A stretch of DNA of 64,000 nucleotides from Rhizobium leguminosarum bv. viciae USDA 2370 (GCF_002008365.1 NZ_MRDL01000025.1:186381-250380); one strand, 5' to 3'; shown: positions 6,792 through 14,568, numbered from the stretch's first letter. Made by a program: numbers and translations. Notes: generated from the sequence alone by a model not told the origin.

Positions 6792-6795
6792 CGGA

Positions 6796-6870
<75 letters not shown>

Positions 6871-6885
6871 ATCCGATGGCGGCGC

Positions 6886-6914
6886 ATAGATCACAAAACC
6901 TTCGGAGCCGTCAA
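6886..6914 (-). promoter_or_regulatory. Promoter of tRNA-Val
   Basis: On the minus strand TTGACG (6914-6909) is followed after 17 bases by ATCTAT (6891-6886), about 16 bases before the mature tRNA 5' end at 6870. The promoter lies on the chromosome side, outside the element. Confidence 0.65.
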
Positions 6915-6954
6915 TAGGCTTTTTTCAGTTTTGTGACGCGCCGCCCGGCAAGCC

Positions 6955-7317
6955 TTACGCGGCAAGCATCTTGTTGACCTCATCGACGAGATCGCGCAGG
7001 TGAAAAGGCTTCGAAAGGACCTTGGCATCCTTCGGCGCCTTCGAATCAGGGTTGAGCGCCACGGCGGCAAAACCGGTGATGAACATCACCTTCAGGTCGG
7101 GGTCGAGCTCGGTGGCGCGTCGCGCCAGCTCGATGCCGTCCATCTCGGGCATGACGATATCGGTCAGCAGCAGGGAAAACGGCTCCTCGCGCAGCCGGTC
7201 ATAGGCGCTGGCGCCATTGTCATAGGAAAGGACCTTGTAGCCGGCCTTTTCGAGCGCTTTCACCAGGAAGCGGCGCATGTCGTTGTCGTCTTCGGCGAGA
7301 AGTATCTTCTGAGTCAT
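6955..7317 (-). CDS. cpdR: CpdR single-domain response regulator
   Basis: The protein has 120 residues and is a receiver domain with no output domain. The acid pocket is E9-D10-D11, the phosphoacceptor is D53 (LLTDIVMPEMDG), the switch region is FITGFAAVAL and the conserved lysine is in VLSKPFHL. The sequence matches CpdR, which in Caulobacter and Sinorhizobium delivers ClpXP to the pole for degradation of cell-cycle proteins when unphosphorylated; in Sinorhizobium CpdR1 also matters for bacteroid development. Phosphate normally arrives from CckA through ChpT, encoded elsewhere. I chose the ATG at 7317; a TTG directly before it is unlikely. A TTTACC-C-GGTAAA palindrome at 7374-7386 lies upstream, between this gene and the divergent amidohydrolase gene. 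Confidence 0.92.
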   Translation of the reverse strand: MTQKILLAEDDNDMRRFLVKALEKAGYKVLSYDNGASAYDRLREEPFSLLLTDIVMPEMDGIELARRATELDPDLKVMFITGFAAVALNPDSKAPKDAKVLSKPFHLRDLVDEVNKMLAA

Positions 7318-7373
7318 CAATCCAGACCGCGATCCATAGGTTTTTGGTGGGCTGCCAGCCGTTTACACTAGTC

Positions 7374-7386
7374 TTTACCCGGTAAA
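7374..7386. promoter_or_regulatory. Palindrome between cpdR and the divergent amidohydrolase gene
   Basis: TTTACC and GGTAAA flank one central C. It sits 57 bases upstream of cpdR and 118 bases upstream of the plus-strand gene, so a bound protein could affect either promoter. Confidence 0.3.
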
Positions 7387-7504
7387 CAACCGGTGAATTG
7401 TCTGTGCGTGACCGCCATCCCTCCTACATAGTATGGACTTGCGGCCGGGCAACTGGCAACATGGGCCAAGCAGTCAGTTCATGACATGGTAAAGAGGGCC
7501 GAAA

Positions 7505-8386
7505 GTGCCGGAAATACGCGAATACGAGCTTTTTGAGGTCCATGAGCCCGTGTCGCAGACCATTCCTTTCGTCTACAACTCCCCCCATAGCGGCCGCATT
7601 TATCCACCGGAATTTATCGCTCAGTCCAGGCTTGAGGGCATCGCCATCCGCCGTTCCGAGGATCACTATGTCGACGAGCTCTTCGGCTCGGCCGTCGCAC
7701 TCGGCGCGCCGCTGCTGGCAGCCAACTTTCCGCGCGCCTATCTCGACGTCAATCGCGAGCCTTATGAGCTCGATCCGCGGATGTTCGACGGGTTGCTGCC
7801 GCCCTATGCCAATGTCAATTCGCTCAGGGTCGCCGGCGGGCTCGGCACCATTCCGCGCATCGTCGCCGAGAACATGGAGATCTATGCGCGGCGCCTGCCG
7901 GTGCAGGAGGGGCTCGACCGCGTCGAAGCGGTCTACAAGCCCTATCATGCGGCGCTTCGACGGCTGATCGCGCGAACGCATGTGCAGTTCGGCTTCGGCG
8001 TGCTGATCGACTGCCACTCGATGCCCGGCAATGTGCGCGTCGCCGGCAGCACTGCGCGACCTGATTTCATCATCGGTGATCGCTACGGCACCAGCGCTTC
8101 GGCCGAACTTTCGCGCGCTGCCATCGCCATCCTGGAGGAAATGGGTTTTGCTGCGATCCGCAACAAACCCTATGCCGGCGGCTTCATCACCGAACATTAC
8201 GGCCGGCCTTCGCGCGGACTGCACGCGCTGCAGATCGAGGTGAACCGGGCGATCTACGTCGATGAGCTGACTCTGGAGAAACGCGAGGATTTCGCTGCGG
8301 TGGCTGATGCGGTCACGGACTTCATGCAGCAGATGGCGGAATATGTTGAGAAATTTGCCGGTGAGCGGGCGCTGGCCGCCGAATAG
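7505..8386 (+). CDS. N-formylglutamate amidohydrolase family protein
   Basis: The protein has 293 residues and starts at a GTG. It shows the family signatures YNSPHSGRIYPPEF near residue 25, IRRSEDHYVDELF near 50, AYLDVNREPYELDPRMF near 80, LIDCHSMPG near 170 and GGFITEHYGRPSRGLHALQIEVNRAIY near 225-250. The His, Asp and Glu residues in these motifs are the likely metal ligands. In the histidine utilisation pathway HutG hydrolyses N-formylglutamate to glutamate and formate. There is no hut gene nearby, so the physiological substrate here is open. A second, more divergent member lies at 45669-46478. It is divergent from cpdR. Confidence 0.85.
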   Translation: MPEIREYELFEVHEPVSQTIPFVYNSPHSGRIYPPEFIAQSRLEGIAIRRSEDHYVDELFGSAVALGAPLLAANFPRAYLDVNREPYELDPRMFDGLLPPYANVNSLRVAGGLGTIPRIVAENMEIYARRLPVQEGLDRVEAVYKPYHAALRRLIARTHVQFGFGVLIDCHSMPGNVRVAGSTARPDFIIGDRYGTSASAELSRAAIAILEEMGFAAIRNKPYAGGFITEHYGRPSRGLHALQIEVNRAIYVDELTLEKREDFAAVADAVTDFMQQMAEYVEKFAGERALAAE

Positions 8387-8432
8387 ATCTCTTTTTCGAT
8401 GTCGCTGACGTCTGGCCTTCGTCTTCCCGGCC

Positions 8433-8511
8433 AAAAAAAACCGCGCTTGTGAGCGCGGCTAAGTCTAGGGAGGAAACACCCAAGGAGGGTATTTACAGTC
8501 AGAAGACTGTA
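8433..8511 (-). ncRNA. Predicted trans-acting small RNA with anti-Shine-Dalgarno-like loops
   Basis: On the minus strand CTTGAC (8546-8541) with a 17-base spacing to a weak TAGCGT (8522-8517) predicts a start near 8510. The transcript of about 78 bases folds into three local hairpins: ACAGTC-TTCT-GACTGT (8510-8495), ACCC-TCCTT-GGGT (8490-8478), and the terminator CCGCGC-TCACAA-GCGCGG (8458-8441) followed by eight T. The loop CCTCCTT and the single-stranded TTTCCTCCC between hairpins 2 and 3 are complementary to ribosome binding sites. Small RNAs built like this are known in alphaproteobacteria (for example the alpha-r14 and CcsR groups); membership in either is not claimed. Nothing protein-like lies on this strand. 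Confidence 0.7.
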
Positions 8512-8662
8512 TGGAGACGCTACTATTGCATTGCACAAATGTCAAGCAATATATTGCGCTGCGATATCTTTGGGCAGTTAGAGCCAAATTGCCTGCTGCG
8601 TTTGCATTCCCATTGCTTTTCGCTATGAAAAGCGCCACTCCCGCCAGCCAAACGGATCCATC

Positions 8663-9436
8663 ATGTTTCCTGACCGTTCGTTTTTCAACCGCCTGGCGGA
8701 AGCCGCCCGAGCCGAGACGCTGCCGCGCTTCCGCTCCGGCCTCGATGTCACGAACAAGCTTTCCTCCGGTTTCGATCCGGTGACGGAAGGTGACCGGGCG
8801 GCCGAACTCGCCATCCGGGCGCTGATCGAGGAGAGTTTCCCCGGCCACGGCATTCTCGGCGAGGAACATGGCAATGTCGGGCTCGACCGCGAATATGTCT
8901 GGGTGATCGATCCGATCGACGGCACGCGTGCCTTCATCTCCGGTGTGCCGGTGTGGGGAACGCTGATCGGCCTGCAGAGGGATGGCAGGGCGATCATGGG
9001 CATGATCGAGCAACCCTTTACCGGCGAGCGCTATTTCGCCGACCAGAACGGCTCGATCTATACCGGGCCGGAGGGCGAGCGGCGGCTGGCGACGCGCCAG
9101 TGTGATGCGCTTTCGAACGCCATCCTGTTCACCACCTCGCCGCATCTCTTTGTCGGCGAGGAGATGGAGAAATACCGCGAGATCGAGAGCCAGGTGCGGC
9201 TCTTCCGCTACGGCTGCGACTGCTATGCCTATGCGTTGCTTGCCGCCGGCCATATCGATCTCGTCATCGAAAACAGTCTGAAACCCTATGACGTCGGCGG
9301 CATCATTCCCGTCATCGAGGGGGCAGGCGGCATCATCACCACCTGGGACGGCGGACGGCCTGAGAACGGCGGCTCGATCATCGCCGCCGGCAGCCGGGCG
9401 GTCTACGAACAGGCGATCGCCGTTCTGCAGCGGTGA
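8663..9436 (+). CDS. hisN: Histidinol-phosphatase, inositol-monophosphatase type
   Basis: The protein has 257 residues, the normal length for the IMPase superfamily. Metal-site motifs are present: ILGEEHG (E67/E68), DPIDGTRAF (D83, D86), and the C-terminal KPYDVGGIIPVIEGAGG with the third aspartate. The segment MIEQPFTGERYFAD matches the HisN-type histidinol-phosphatases, which remove phosphate from L-histidinol phosphate in histidine biosynthesis, rather than SuhB-type inositol phosphatases. The gene is divergent from the predicted small RNA and convergent with the hydrolase gene 39 bases downstream. A broad-specificity phosphatase is the main alternative. Confidence 0.82.
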   Translation: MFPDRSFFNRLAEAARAETLPRFRSGLDVTNKLSSGFDPVTEGDRAAELAIRALIEESFPGHGILGEEHGNVGLDREYVWVIDPIDGTRAFISGVPVWGTLIGLQRDGRAIMGMIEQPFTGERYFADQNGSIYTGPEGERRLATRQCDALSNAILFTTSPHLFVGEEMEKYREIESQVRLFRYGCDCYAYALLAAGHIDLVIENSLKPYDVGGIIPVIEGAGGIITTWDGGRPENGGSIIAAGSRAVYEQAIAVLQR

Positions 9437-9475
9437 TCCCGCCGTGCTGATTCCGCGGTCAGCAATGCTGGCCGG

Positions 9476-10450
9476 TCATGTGCCGAGGGCGGCGACTTCT
9501 TGGTTTTCTTCGGCATCGCTGCCGGGAATGAAGGCGTGGAAGGCCGCAAGGGCGGCAGCGCGGTAGATATCGCGCTCCTGGAAGATCTCGTGGCGGGCGC
9601 CGTTGATCGGCACCAGCTGGCCGGCGCGGAAATAACGCGAAAGCCGCTCCTGCGCCGTGTAGGGCACGACACCGTCACGCGTCGGGGCGATGACGATGGT
9701 CGGGATGGTGATGGAAAAGAGATGGTAGGGCGAGGTGACCCGGTCCATCGTGCGAAAGGCCTCGATCAGCCAGCGGGCCGTCGGCGGCCCGAGCGTCAGT
9801 TCCGGATGAGCCCTCATCATCGCAACATTGCGCTCGAACCGGTGTTCGTCCGAGGTCAGCGGATTGTCGCTGAAGTTCGGCTCCTTCAGTTTCGAGGTCA
9901 GCGGCAGAAAACCAAGGCCGAGGGCCGTCAGCGTGCCTGCAAGAGCGCGGATGACGCGAGGCGAGACCGATTGGCCGGTCAGGCCGATAAAGGGCGCCGA
10001 CAGCACCATGCGATCGATACGGGTGGTGAGATAGGGCGCGGCCGACAGCGCAATCAGGCCGCCTGTGGAATGCGCGAGCAGATAGAAGGGCAGGCGGGTA
10101 TCCGGCAACACCACCCTTTCGAGGAAGGTGTCGAGATCACGCTCGTAATCGACGAAGCGGCGAATGTGGCCGTGGTTGCGGCTCTTCAGCAGCCGCGGCG
10201 AACCGCCCTGGCCGCGCATATCGAAGGTCGCGACCCAGAGGCCTTTGGCCGTCAGGTCGCGGATCGTCTCGAAATATTTCTCGATATATTCGTTGCGGCC
10301 ATGCAGGATGACGACCGTGCCCTTGGCGACCAGAGCGCTCGAGCGGAAGACGGCGTAACGCAGCTGGTGGCCGTCATGGGTTTCGAAGAACCCCTCCGTG
10401 CGGTTTTCCGGGGCGGGATTGTCGGGCGTCGAATAGAGAACCTGATCCAT
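9476..10450 (-). CDS. Alpha/beta hydrolase, lysophospholipase (PldB/monoacylglycerol lipase) type
   Basis: The protein has 324 residues. It has the oxyanion motif LHGRNEYIEKYFE near residue 50, the FDMRGQGGS segment near 77-84, the nucleophile elbow LAHSTGG with S128, an acid in APTRDGVVP and the histidine in GARHEIFQERD. These match the serine-aminopeptidase S33/Hydrolase_4 group that includes lysophospholipase L2. It probably acts on lysophospholipids or monoglycerides in the cytoplasm or at the inner membrane face. No signal peptide is seen. It is convergent with hisN. The interval upstream to 10741 has no gene I can support. Confidence 0.8.
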   Translation of the reverse strand: MDQVLYSTPDNPAPENRTEGFFETHDGHQLRYAVFRSSALVAKGTVVILHGRNEYIEKYFETIRDLTAKGLWVATFDMRGQGGSPRLLKSRNHGHIRRFVDYERDLDTFLERVVLPDTRLPFYLLAHSTGGLIALSAAPYLTTRIDRMVLSAPFIGLTGQSVSPRVIRALAGTLTALGLGFLPLTSKLKEPNFSDNPLTSDEHRFERNVAMMRAHPELTLGPPTARWLIEAFRTMDRVTSPYHLFSITIPTIVIAPTRDGVVPYTAQERLSRYFRAGQLVPINGARHEIFQERDIYRAAALAAFHAFIPGSDAEENQEVAALGT

Positions 10451-10741
10451 GACTTTGCCAATGCGCCGCTGCTGACTGCTTCGCCTTCAGGGATAGCGCA
10501 CGGCATCCGGATTGGAAAGCGGTGGCGCTCGCAAGGCCGGCTGGAGGAAAAGGGCCGGCAGGAGCATGAGGGTGCTCGCGGCCGGCCGAAGTTGAGGCTG
10601 AAGAAGAAGGGACGGATGCACTTCAGCCATCGGGACCAGATTCACCCGACGCGGAAATTTCTAGGCGAATGTGCCTGAACGCGCTCCGAACCGGTCGTTC
10701 ATGCGGGGTTCACGGGCTGATCAAGGCGATTCCGAAAAGGT

Positions 10742-10770
10742 CTTGAACTCCTCGAATCCCATCACCATCT
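10742..10770 (+). promoter_or_regulatory. RpoH (sigma-32) promoter of the small heat-shock gene
   Basis: CTTGAA at 10742-10747, a 17-base spacer, and CCATCT at 10765-10770 match the rhizobial RpoH pattern CTTGAA-N17-CCATnT. The predicted start near 10778 leaves a leader of about 99 bases before the hsp20 start, the usual geometry for a ROSE leader. Confidence 0.72.
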
Positions 10771-10778
10771 CCTTTCTG

Positions 10779-10876
10779 CGGGTGCCGAACAGGGCCCGCG
10801 CAACCGCCCCAAGGCCGCCAAAGATGGGGTCTCAGGGGCACTTCATCGCAACACGTCGCTTCCACAGGAGGACATC
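10779..10876 (+). promoter_or_regulatory. ROSE RNA thermometer in the hsp20 leader
   Basis: The 3' hairpin is diagnostic. GTCGCTTCC (10855-10863) pairs with GGAGGAC (10867-10873), burying the Shine-Dalgarno sequence AGGAGG. The bases GTC pair, the next G is bulged out, and CUUC pairs on with GGAG, giving the conserved U(U/C)GCU box opposite the ribosome site with its single bulged G. At heat-shock temperature this hairpin melts and translation starts. The upstream part of the leader is G/C-rich (CCGCCCC..GGGG) and can form the further stems typical of ROSE elements. Confidence 0.85.
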
Positions 10877-11347
10877 ATGCGTCACGTAGACTTCTCTCCC
10901 CTTTATCGTTCGACCGTCGGTTTCGACCGGCTCTTCACCATGCTCGACAGCCTTGCCCAGCCGGAGCAGGCGCAGACCTATCCGCCCTATAATATCGAGC
11001 GCACCGGTGAAAACACCTATCGCATCACCATGGCGGTTGCCGGTTTCGACGAGACCGAACTTTCGATCGAAGCCCATGCCCATGTCCTGTCCGTGAAGGG
11101 TGAAAAGAACGAGGAACCTGCCGAAAGCGGCGAATTCCTCTACCGCGGCATTGCCAAGCGCGCCTTCGAGCGCCGCTTCCAGCTTGCCGACCATGTCGAG
11201 GTGATCGCCGCTTCGCTGAAGAACGGCCTGCTGCACATCGACCTTCTGCGAAATATTCCCGAGGCCATGAAGCCCCGCAAGATTACGATTGCTGCAGAAC
11301 CGGTCGAGGCTCCGAAAGCCATCGAAGCGCAGATCATCAACGGCTAA
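10877..11347 (+). CDS. Small heat-shock protein (Hsp20/IbpA class A)
   Basis: The protein has 156 residues. The N-terminal arm contains the FDRLFTMLDSL segment typical of bacterial class A proteins, the alpha-crystallin domain spans about residues 35-130 (YPPYNIERTGENTYRITMAVAGFDETELSI to the end of the NGLLHIDLLRNIPEAMKPRKI segment), and a short C-terminal tail carries the I-x-I-like KITIAAEP. These proteins bind unfolding proteins in large oligomers for later refolding by DnaK/ClpB. Both layers of heat control are visible upstream: an RpoH promoter and a ROSE thermometer. A strong terminator follows at 11372-11399, so the gene is monocistronic. Confidence 0.93.
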   Translation: MRHVDFSPLYRSTVGFDRLFTMLDSLAQPEQAQTYPPYNIERTGENTYRITMAVAGFDETELSIEAHAHVLSVKGEKNEEPAESGEFLYRGIAKRAFERRFQLADHVEVIAASLKNGLLHIDLLRNIPEAMKPRKITIAAEPVEAPKAIEAQIING

Positions 11348-11371
11348 TCAGATCCTTATCGGATAAAATGA

Positions 11372-11399
11372 ACGGCGCTCCTATGGGGCGCCGTTTTTT
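11372..11399 (+). terminator. Intrinsic terminator of hsp20
   Basis: ACGGCGCTCC pairs with GGGGCGCCGT around a three-base loop, followed by a run of six T. Confidence 0.85.
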
Positions 11400-11409
11400 G
11401 TTTCGGCTT

Positions 11410-11512
11410 GAAGCGCGTCGCGATCTTTCAGATTCGCTCATCGCGCTTTAGCTCTTATTTTTACGCATGTCGTTGTCGCAAAACCGCTGCACAGTTTTGC
11501 GCGACATGCTTC
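11410..11512. repeat. Rhizobial intergenic mosaic repeat, copy A
   Basis: AAGCGCGTCGCGATC..TACGCATGTCG..TCGCAAAACCGCTGCACA..TTTTGCGCGACATGCTT recurs at 30583-30688 and 60659-60740, and inverted at 57722-57792. The inner right half is itself palindromic: CATGTCG/CGACATG and GCAAAAC/GTTTTGC. This copy abuts the stop codon of the bile-acid symporter-like gene. Confidence 0.85.
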
Positions 11513-12560
11513 ATGCCGGGCTGGCGGCTTCGTCGATTTCCTTGTCCGTTGCACGGCGGGCCGCAGCGGCGGCGTATTTCTGGGCGATGACGGCGCAGAC
11601 CATCAGCTGGATCTGGTGGAACAGCATCAGCGGCAGCACGATCGCGCCGATCGACTGGCCGGCGAAGATGACGTTCGCCATCGGTACGCCGCTCGCGAGG
11701 CTCTTCTTCGAGCCGCAGAAGGTGATGGTGATCTCGTCGGCCTTGTTGAAGCCCAGCCAGCGGCTGCCGAACATCGTCAGCACCAGGACAATCGCCAGCA
11801 AAACCATGTCGGCGACGATGACGACGGCGATATCGGCGATCGAAAAGGTGTGCCACAGGCCCTCGACGACCGCCGTGCTGAAGGCGAGATAGACGACCAT
11901 CAGGATCGAGCCGCGGTCGACAGGCATCAGGATCTTCTTCTTGGCGCGGATCCAGTCGCCGATCCAGGGCTGCAGGATCTGGCCGACAATGAAGGGGGCA
12001 AGCAGCTGCAGCAGGATCTGCTCTAATGCATCGAAGGAGAAGCCGCCATGGCCGCCGACGGAAAACAGCAGGCCGACGAGCAGCGGTGTCAGGAACATGC
12101 CGAAAATGTTGGATGCCGAGGCCGAGCAGATGGCGGCCGGTACGTTGCCGCCCGCCATCGAGGTGAAGGCAATCGACGACTGCACCGTCGACGGCAGCAC
12201 GCAGAGGAAGAGGATGCCGAGATAAAGCGGCTGCGGCAGGATCGTGTCGGGGATCAGCCCGAGCGCCATGCCGAGCAGCGGGAAAATGCCGAAGGTGGTC
12301 AGCAGGATGACGAGATGCAGGCGCCAGTGCAGCAGGCCTGATATGACGACGTCGCGCGACAGGCGCGCGCCATGCAGGAAGAACAGCAGCGCGATGGCAA
12401 GGTCAGTGGCGATACCGAAATAATCCGCGAATGTGCCGCTTGCCGGCAGCAGCGACGCGAGGATGACGGTGCAGACGAGCAGGATGGTGAATGTATCGGG
12501 CAGAAAGCGGCGCATGGCGATCTCGCGGCGTGATAAAACAGTCATTGTTCTGTCGTCCAT
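11511..12560 (-). CDS. Bile acid:sodium symporter family transporter
   Basis: The protein has 349 residues and about ten hydrophobic segments. The motifs LLFFLHGARLSRD near residue 75, FLCVLPSTVQSSIAFTSMAGGNVPAAI near 135-160 and ITFCGSKKSLASGVPMANVIF near 280-300 are those of the SBF-like (RCH) subgroup, whose crossover helices form the sodium and substrate site. The substrate in bacteria is usually an organic anion and cannot be named here. The start is uncertain among ATGs at 12560, 12545 and 12515. The gene is divergent from a LysR gene with a 45-base gap holding an inverted repeat, so it is probably that regulator's target. Confidence 0.82.
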   Translation of the reverse strand: MDDRTMTVLSRREIAMRRFLPDTFTILLVCTVILASLLPASGTFADYFGIATDLAIALLFFLHGARLSRDVVISGLLHWRLHLVILLTTFGIFPLLGMALGLIPDTILPQPLYLGILFLCVLPSTVQSSIAFTSMAGGNVPAAICSASASNIFGMFLTPLLVGLLFSVGGHGGFSFDALEQILLQLLAPFIVGQILQPWIGDWIRAKKKILMPVDRGSILMVVYLAFSTAVVEGLWHTFSIADIAVVIVADMVLLAIVLVLTMFGSRWLGFNKADEITITFCGSKKSLASGVPMANVIFAGQSIGAIVLPLMLFHQIQLMVCAVIAQKYAAAAARRATDKEIDEAASPA

Positions 12561-12561
12561 T

Positions 12562-12607
12562 ATGATCCAGGATGCAAGGAATAACAGTTATCGAGAATAT
12601 GGATCAT
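12562..12607. promoter_or_regulatory. Inverted repeat in the transporter-LysR gap
   Basis: ATGATCCA (12562-12569) and TGGATCAT (12600-12607) are exact inverted copies 30 bases apart. They span the whole gap between the divergent genes and the right arm overlaps the LysR start codon. This would suit LysR binding that both represses its own gene and controls the transporter. Confidence 0.5.
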
Positions 12608-13460
12608 GCTGGACCTTTCGCAATTGCGCAGTTTCGTCGCCGTCGAGCAGATGGGCAGTTTCACGCTCGCCGCAGAAAGGCTCGGCCTCGGGCAGTCGAC
12701 GGTCAGCCAGCACATCCAGCGGCTGGAGACGGCGCTCGGGCGCAGGCTGCTGGCGCGCGACACCCATAAGGTGATGTTGACCGGCGATGGCGAGGCACTG
12801 CTGTCGCATGCGCGCGCCATGCTTTCGATCGAGGGGCAGGTGCAGTCGCTGTTTAAGAGCAACAGCCTGCGCGGCAGTCTGCGGCTCGGCGTATCGGAGG
12901 ATTTCGTCACCAGCCAGCTGCCGGCGGTGCTGGAGGATTTCGTGCGTTCGCATCCATCGGTCGACCTGGAACTGACGGTTGCGCTTTCCGGTGTGCTTTA
13001 CGAGATGCAGGACAATGGCGAGATCGATCTGGTGCTCGCCAAGCGTCGGCTCGGCGATGCGCGCGGAAAACTCGTCTATCGCGAGCCGCTCGTCTGGCTG
13101 GCGCGCGATCCCGAGCGCGTGCTCGCCTCAGGGCCTCTGCCGCTGATCGCCTTTCCGCCGCCGAGCGTCACACGGGTGATCGCGCTCGAAGCGCTCGGGC
13201 GAAACGGGGTGCCGTGGCGGATCGTCTGCACCTGCGGCAGCCTGAGCGGGTTGACGGCAGCGGCGCGAGCCGGGATGGGCGTGCTGGTGCAGCCGCGCAG
13301 CATGGCACCATCGGGCCTGAAGGAGATCGCTGCGGGAAAACTTCCGGTGCTGGAGGACGTGGAATTCGTGCTGGTGCCGCGTAAGGGAGCGGACCAGGCA
13401 CTGGTTTCAGCACTGTCGGAGGATATTCTGCAAAAGGTGAGGGGACTGAGGTCGGCGTGA
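12606..13460 (+). CDS. LysR family transcriptional regulator
   Basis: The protein has 284 residues. The N-terminal winged helix-turn-helix is LDLSQLRSFVAVEQMGSFTLAAERLGLGQSTVSQHIQRLETALGRRLLARDTHKVMLTGDGEAL (residues 2-65). The rest is a periplasmic-binding-protein-like effector domain (RGSLRLGVSEDFVTSQLPAVLEDF near 90-115). It is divergent from the bile-acid symporter-like gene and most likely controls it and itself. The effector is unknown. A perfect 13-bp hairpin shortly after the stop separates it from the threonine aldolase gene. Confidence 0.87.
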   Translation: MLDLSQLRSFVAVEQMGSFTLAAERLGLGQSTVSQHIQRLETALGRRLLARDTHKVMLTGDGEALLSHARAMLSIEGQVQSLFKSNSLRGSLRLGVSEDFVTSQLPAVLEDFVRSHPSVDLELTVALSGVLYEMQDNGEIDLVLAKRRLGDARGKLVYREPLVWLARDPERVLASGPLPLIAFPPPSVTRVIALEALGRNGVPWRIVCTCGSLSGLTAAARAGMGVLVQPRSMAPSGLKEIAAGKLPVLEDVEFVLVPRKGADQALVSALSEDILQKVRGLRSA

Positions 13461-13477
13461 ATCCTTGCCCGTCACCG

Positions 13478-13504
13478 AAAGGCCTGCCGGGCCGGCAGGC
13501 CTTT
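13478..13504. terminator. Hairpin between convergent LysR and threonine aldolase genes
   Basis: AAAGGCCTGCCGG and its exact complement flank one G. The arms begin with AAA and end with TTT, so the hairpin can serve both converging transcripts. Confidence 0.65.
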
Positions 13505-13515
13505 CCGGCAGGCGA

Positions 13516-14568
13516 TCAGGCGGCCAGGCACTTCAAGAAGCCATCGACATCCGCTTCGGTGGTCGCGAAGCTGGTGACGAGGCGGATCAGGGTTTCGCTT
13601 TCGGAAACGAGTTCGGGCGTTGCCGCCGGGACCGGCCACTCGTAAAATTTGGCCCCCTTTTCCTCCGCAATTTTTGCGGCACTTTTGCTGACCACAGCAA
13701 AGACTTCGTTGGATGCGGTCGGCCAGGCCAGGCGAGCCGAGTTGCTCGTGCCGATGCCGGCGCGCAGCCTGTCGGCCATGCCGTTCGAATGACGGGCGAG
13801 ATCGAGCCAGAGACCGTCTTCGAAATAGGCATCGAACTGGGCGGCGATGAAACGCGATTTGGAGAAAAGCTGGGCGGCGCGCTTGCGGATGAACGGCATT
13901 TCCCGGGCTTGATCCGGATTGAAGATGATGATCGCTTCGGCACACCAGCAGCCGTTCTTGGTGCCGCCGAAGGACAGCATGTCGACGCCGCGCCTCCAGG
14001 TCATTTCGGCCGGGGTGGCGCCGAGTGCGACCAGGGCGTTGGCGAAGCGGGCGCCATCCATGTGGAGCGGCAGATTGCGCTTCCTTGATATGGCGGCGAT
14101 CTCGCCGATCTCCGGCAGGGAATAGACGGTGCCGATCTCGGTCGCCTGGGTGATGGTCACGGCGCTGGCGCGGCCGTGATGGACGGCGTCCTCGGGAAAG
14201 CTTGCGATCTTTGCCGAAAGTTTTGCCGGGTCGATCTTGCCGGCTTCGCCGTCAACGGCAACGAGACGGGCGGCACCGGAGAAAAATTCCGGTGCACCGC
14301 ATTCATCCTCGATCACATGGGCTTCCGAATGGCAGAAGGTGATGCCGCCGGGGCGCTGGACGCTTGCCAGCGACAGCGAGTTGGCGGCCGTGCCGGTAGC
14401 GACGAAGAAGATCGAAACCTCACGCTCGAAGATCTCGGAAAAACGGGCTTCGACCTTTCTGTCGAGATCGCCGGCGCCATAGGCGGCGGCAAAGCCGGTC
14501 GATTCCGTCAGCAGACGTTCGGCAATGGATTTGTGGGCGCCGGCCCAGTTATCGGAAGCAAAGAACAT
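13516..14568 (-). CDS. ltaE: Low-specificity L-threonine aldolase (PLP-dependent)
   Basis: The protein has 350 residues, the normal length of the beta-eliminating lyase/threonine aldolase family (fold type I). The PLP lysine is K204 in SFGGTKNG and the cofactor-ring aspartate is D171 in LPLHMDGARFANA. The phosphate-binding part is ATGTAANSL near 57-65, and HIEDECG-like residues (HVIEDECGAPEFF) follow. The enzyme splits L-threonine or L-allo-threonine into glycine and acetaldehyde in the cytoplasm. The ATG at 14568 starts MFFASDNWAGAH, the conserved beginning of the family. It faces away from gltB across a long gap. Confidence 0.88.
   Translation of the reverse strand: MFFASDNWAGAHKSIAERLLTESTGFAAAYGAGDLDRKVEARFSEIFEREVSIFFVATGTAANSLSLASVQRPGGITFCHSEAHVIEDECGAPEFFSGAARLVAVDGEAGKIDPAKLSAKIASFPEDAVHHGRASAVTITQATEIGTVYSLPEIGEIAAISRKRNLPLHMDGARFANALVALGATPAEMTWRRGVDMLSFGGTKNGCWCAEAIIIFNPDQAREMPFIRKRAAQLFSKSRFIAAQFDAYFEDGLWLDLARHSNGMADRLRAGIGTSNSARLAWPTASNEVFAVVSKSAAKIAEEKGAKFYEWPVPAATPELVSESETLIRLVTSFATTEADVDGFLKCLAA

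Noticed and set aside
8433..8511. Naming the minus-strand small RNA as alpha-r14 or CcsR
   Set aside because: The anti-Shine-Dalgarno loops resemble those families, but the exact CCUCCUCCC loop motif is not present and the length is shorter than I remember for alpha-r14, so only a general call is made.
9500..10678. A 392-codon open frame on the plus strand opposite the lysophospholipase-like gene
   Set aside because: It lies antisense to a gene with clear catalytic motifs and shows no domain.
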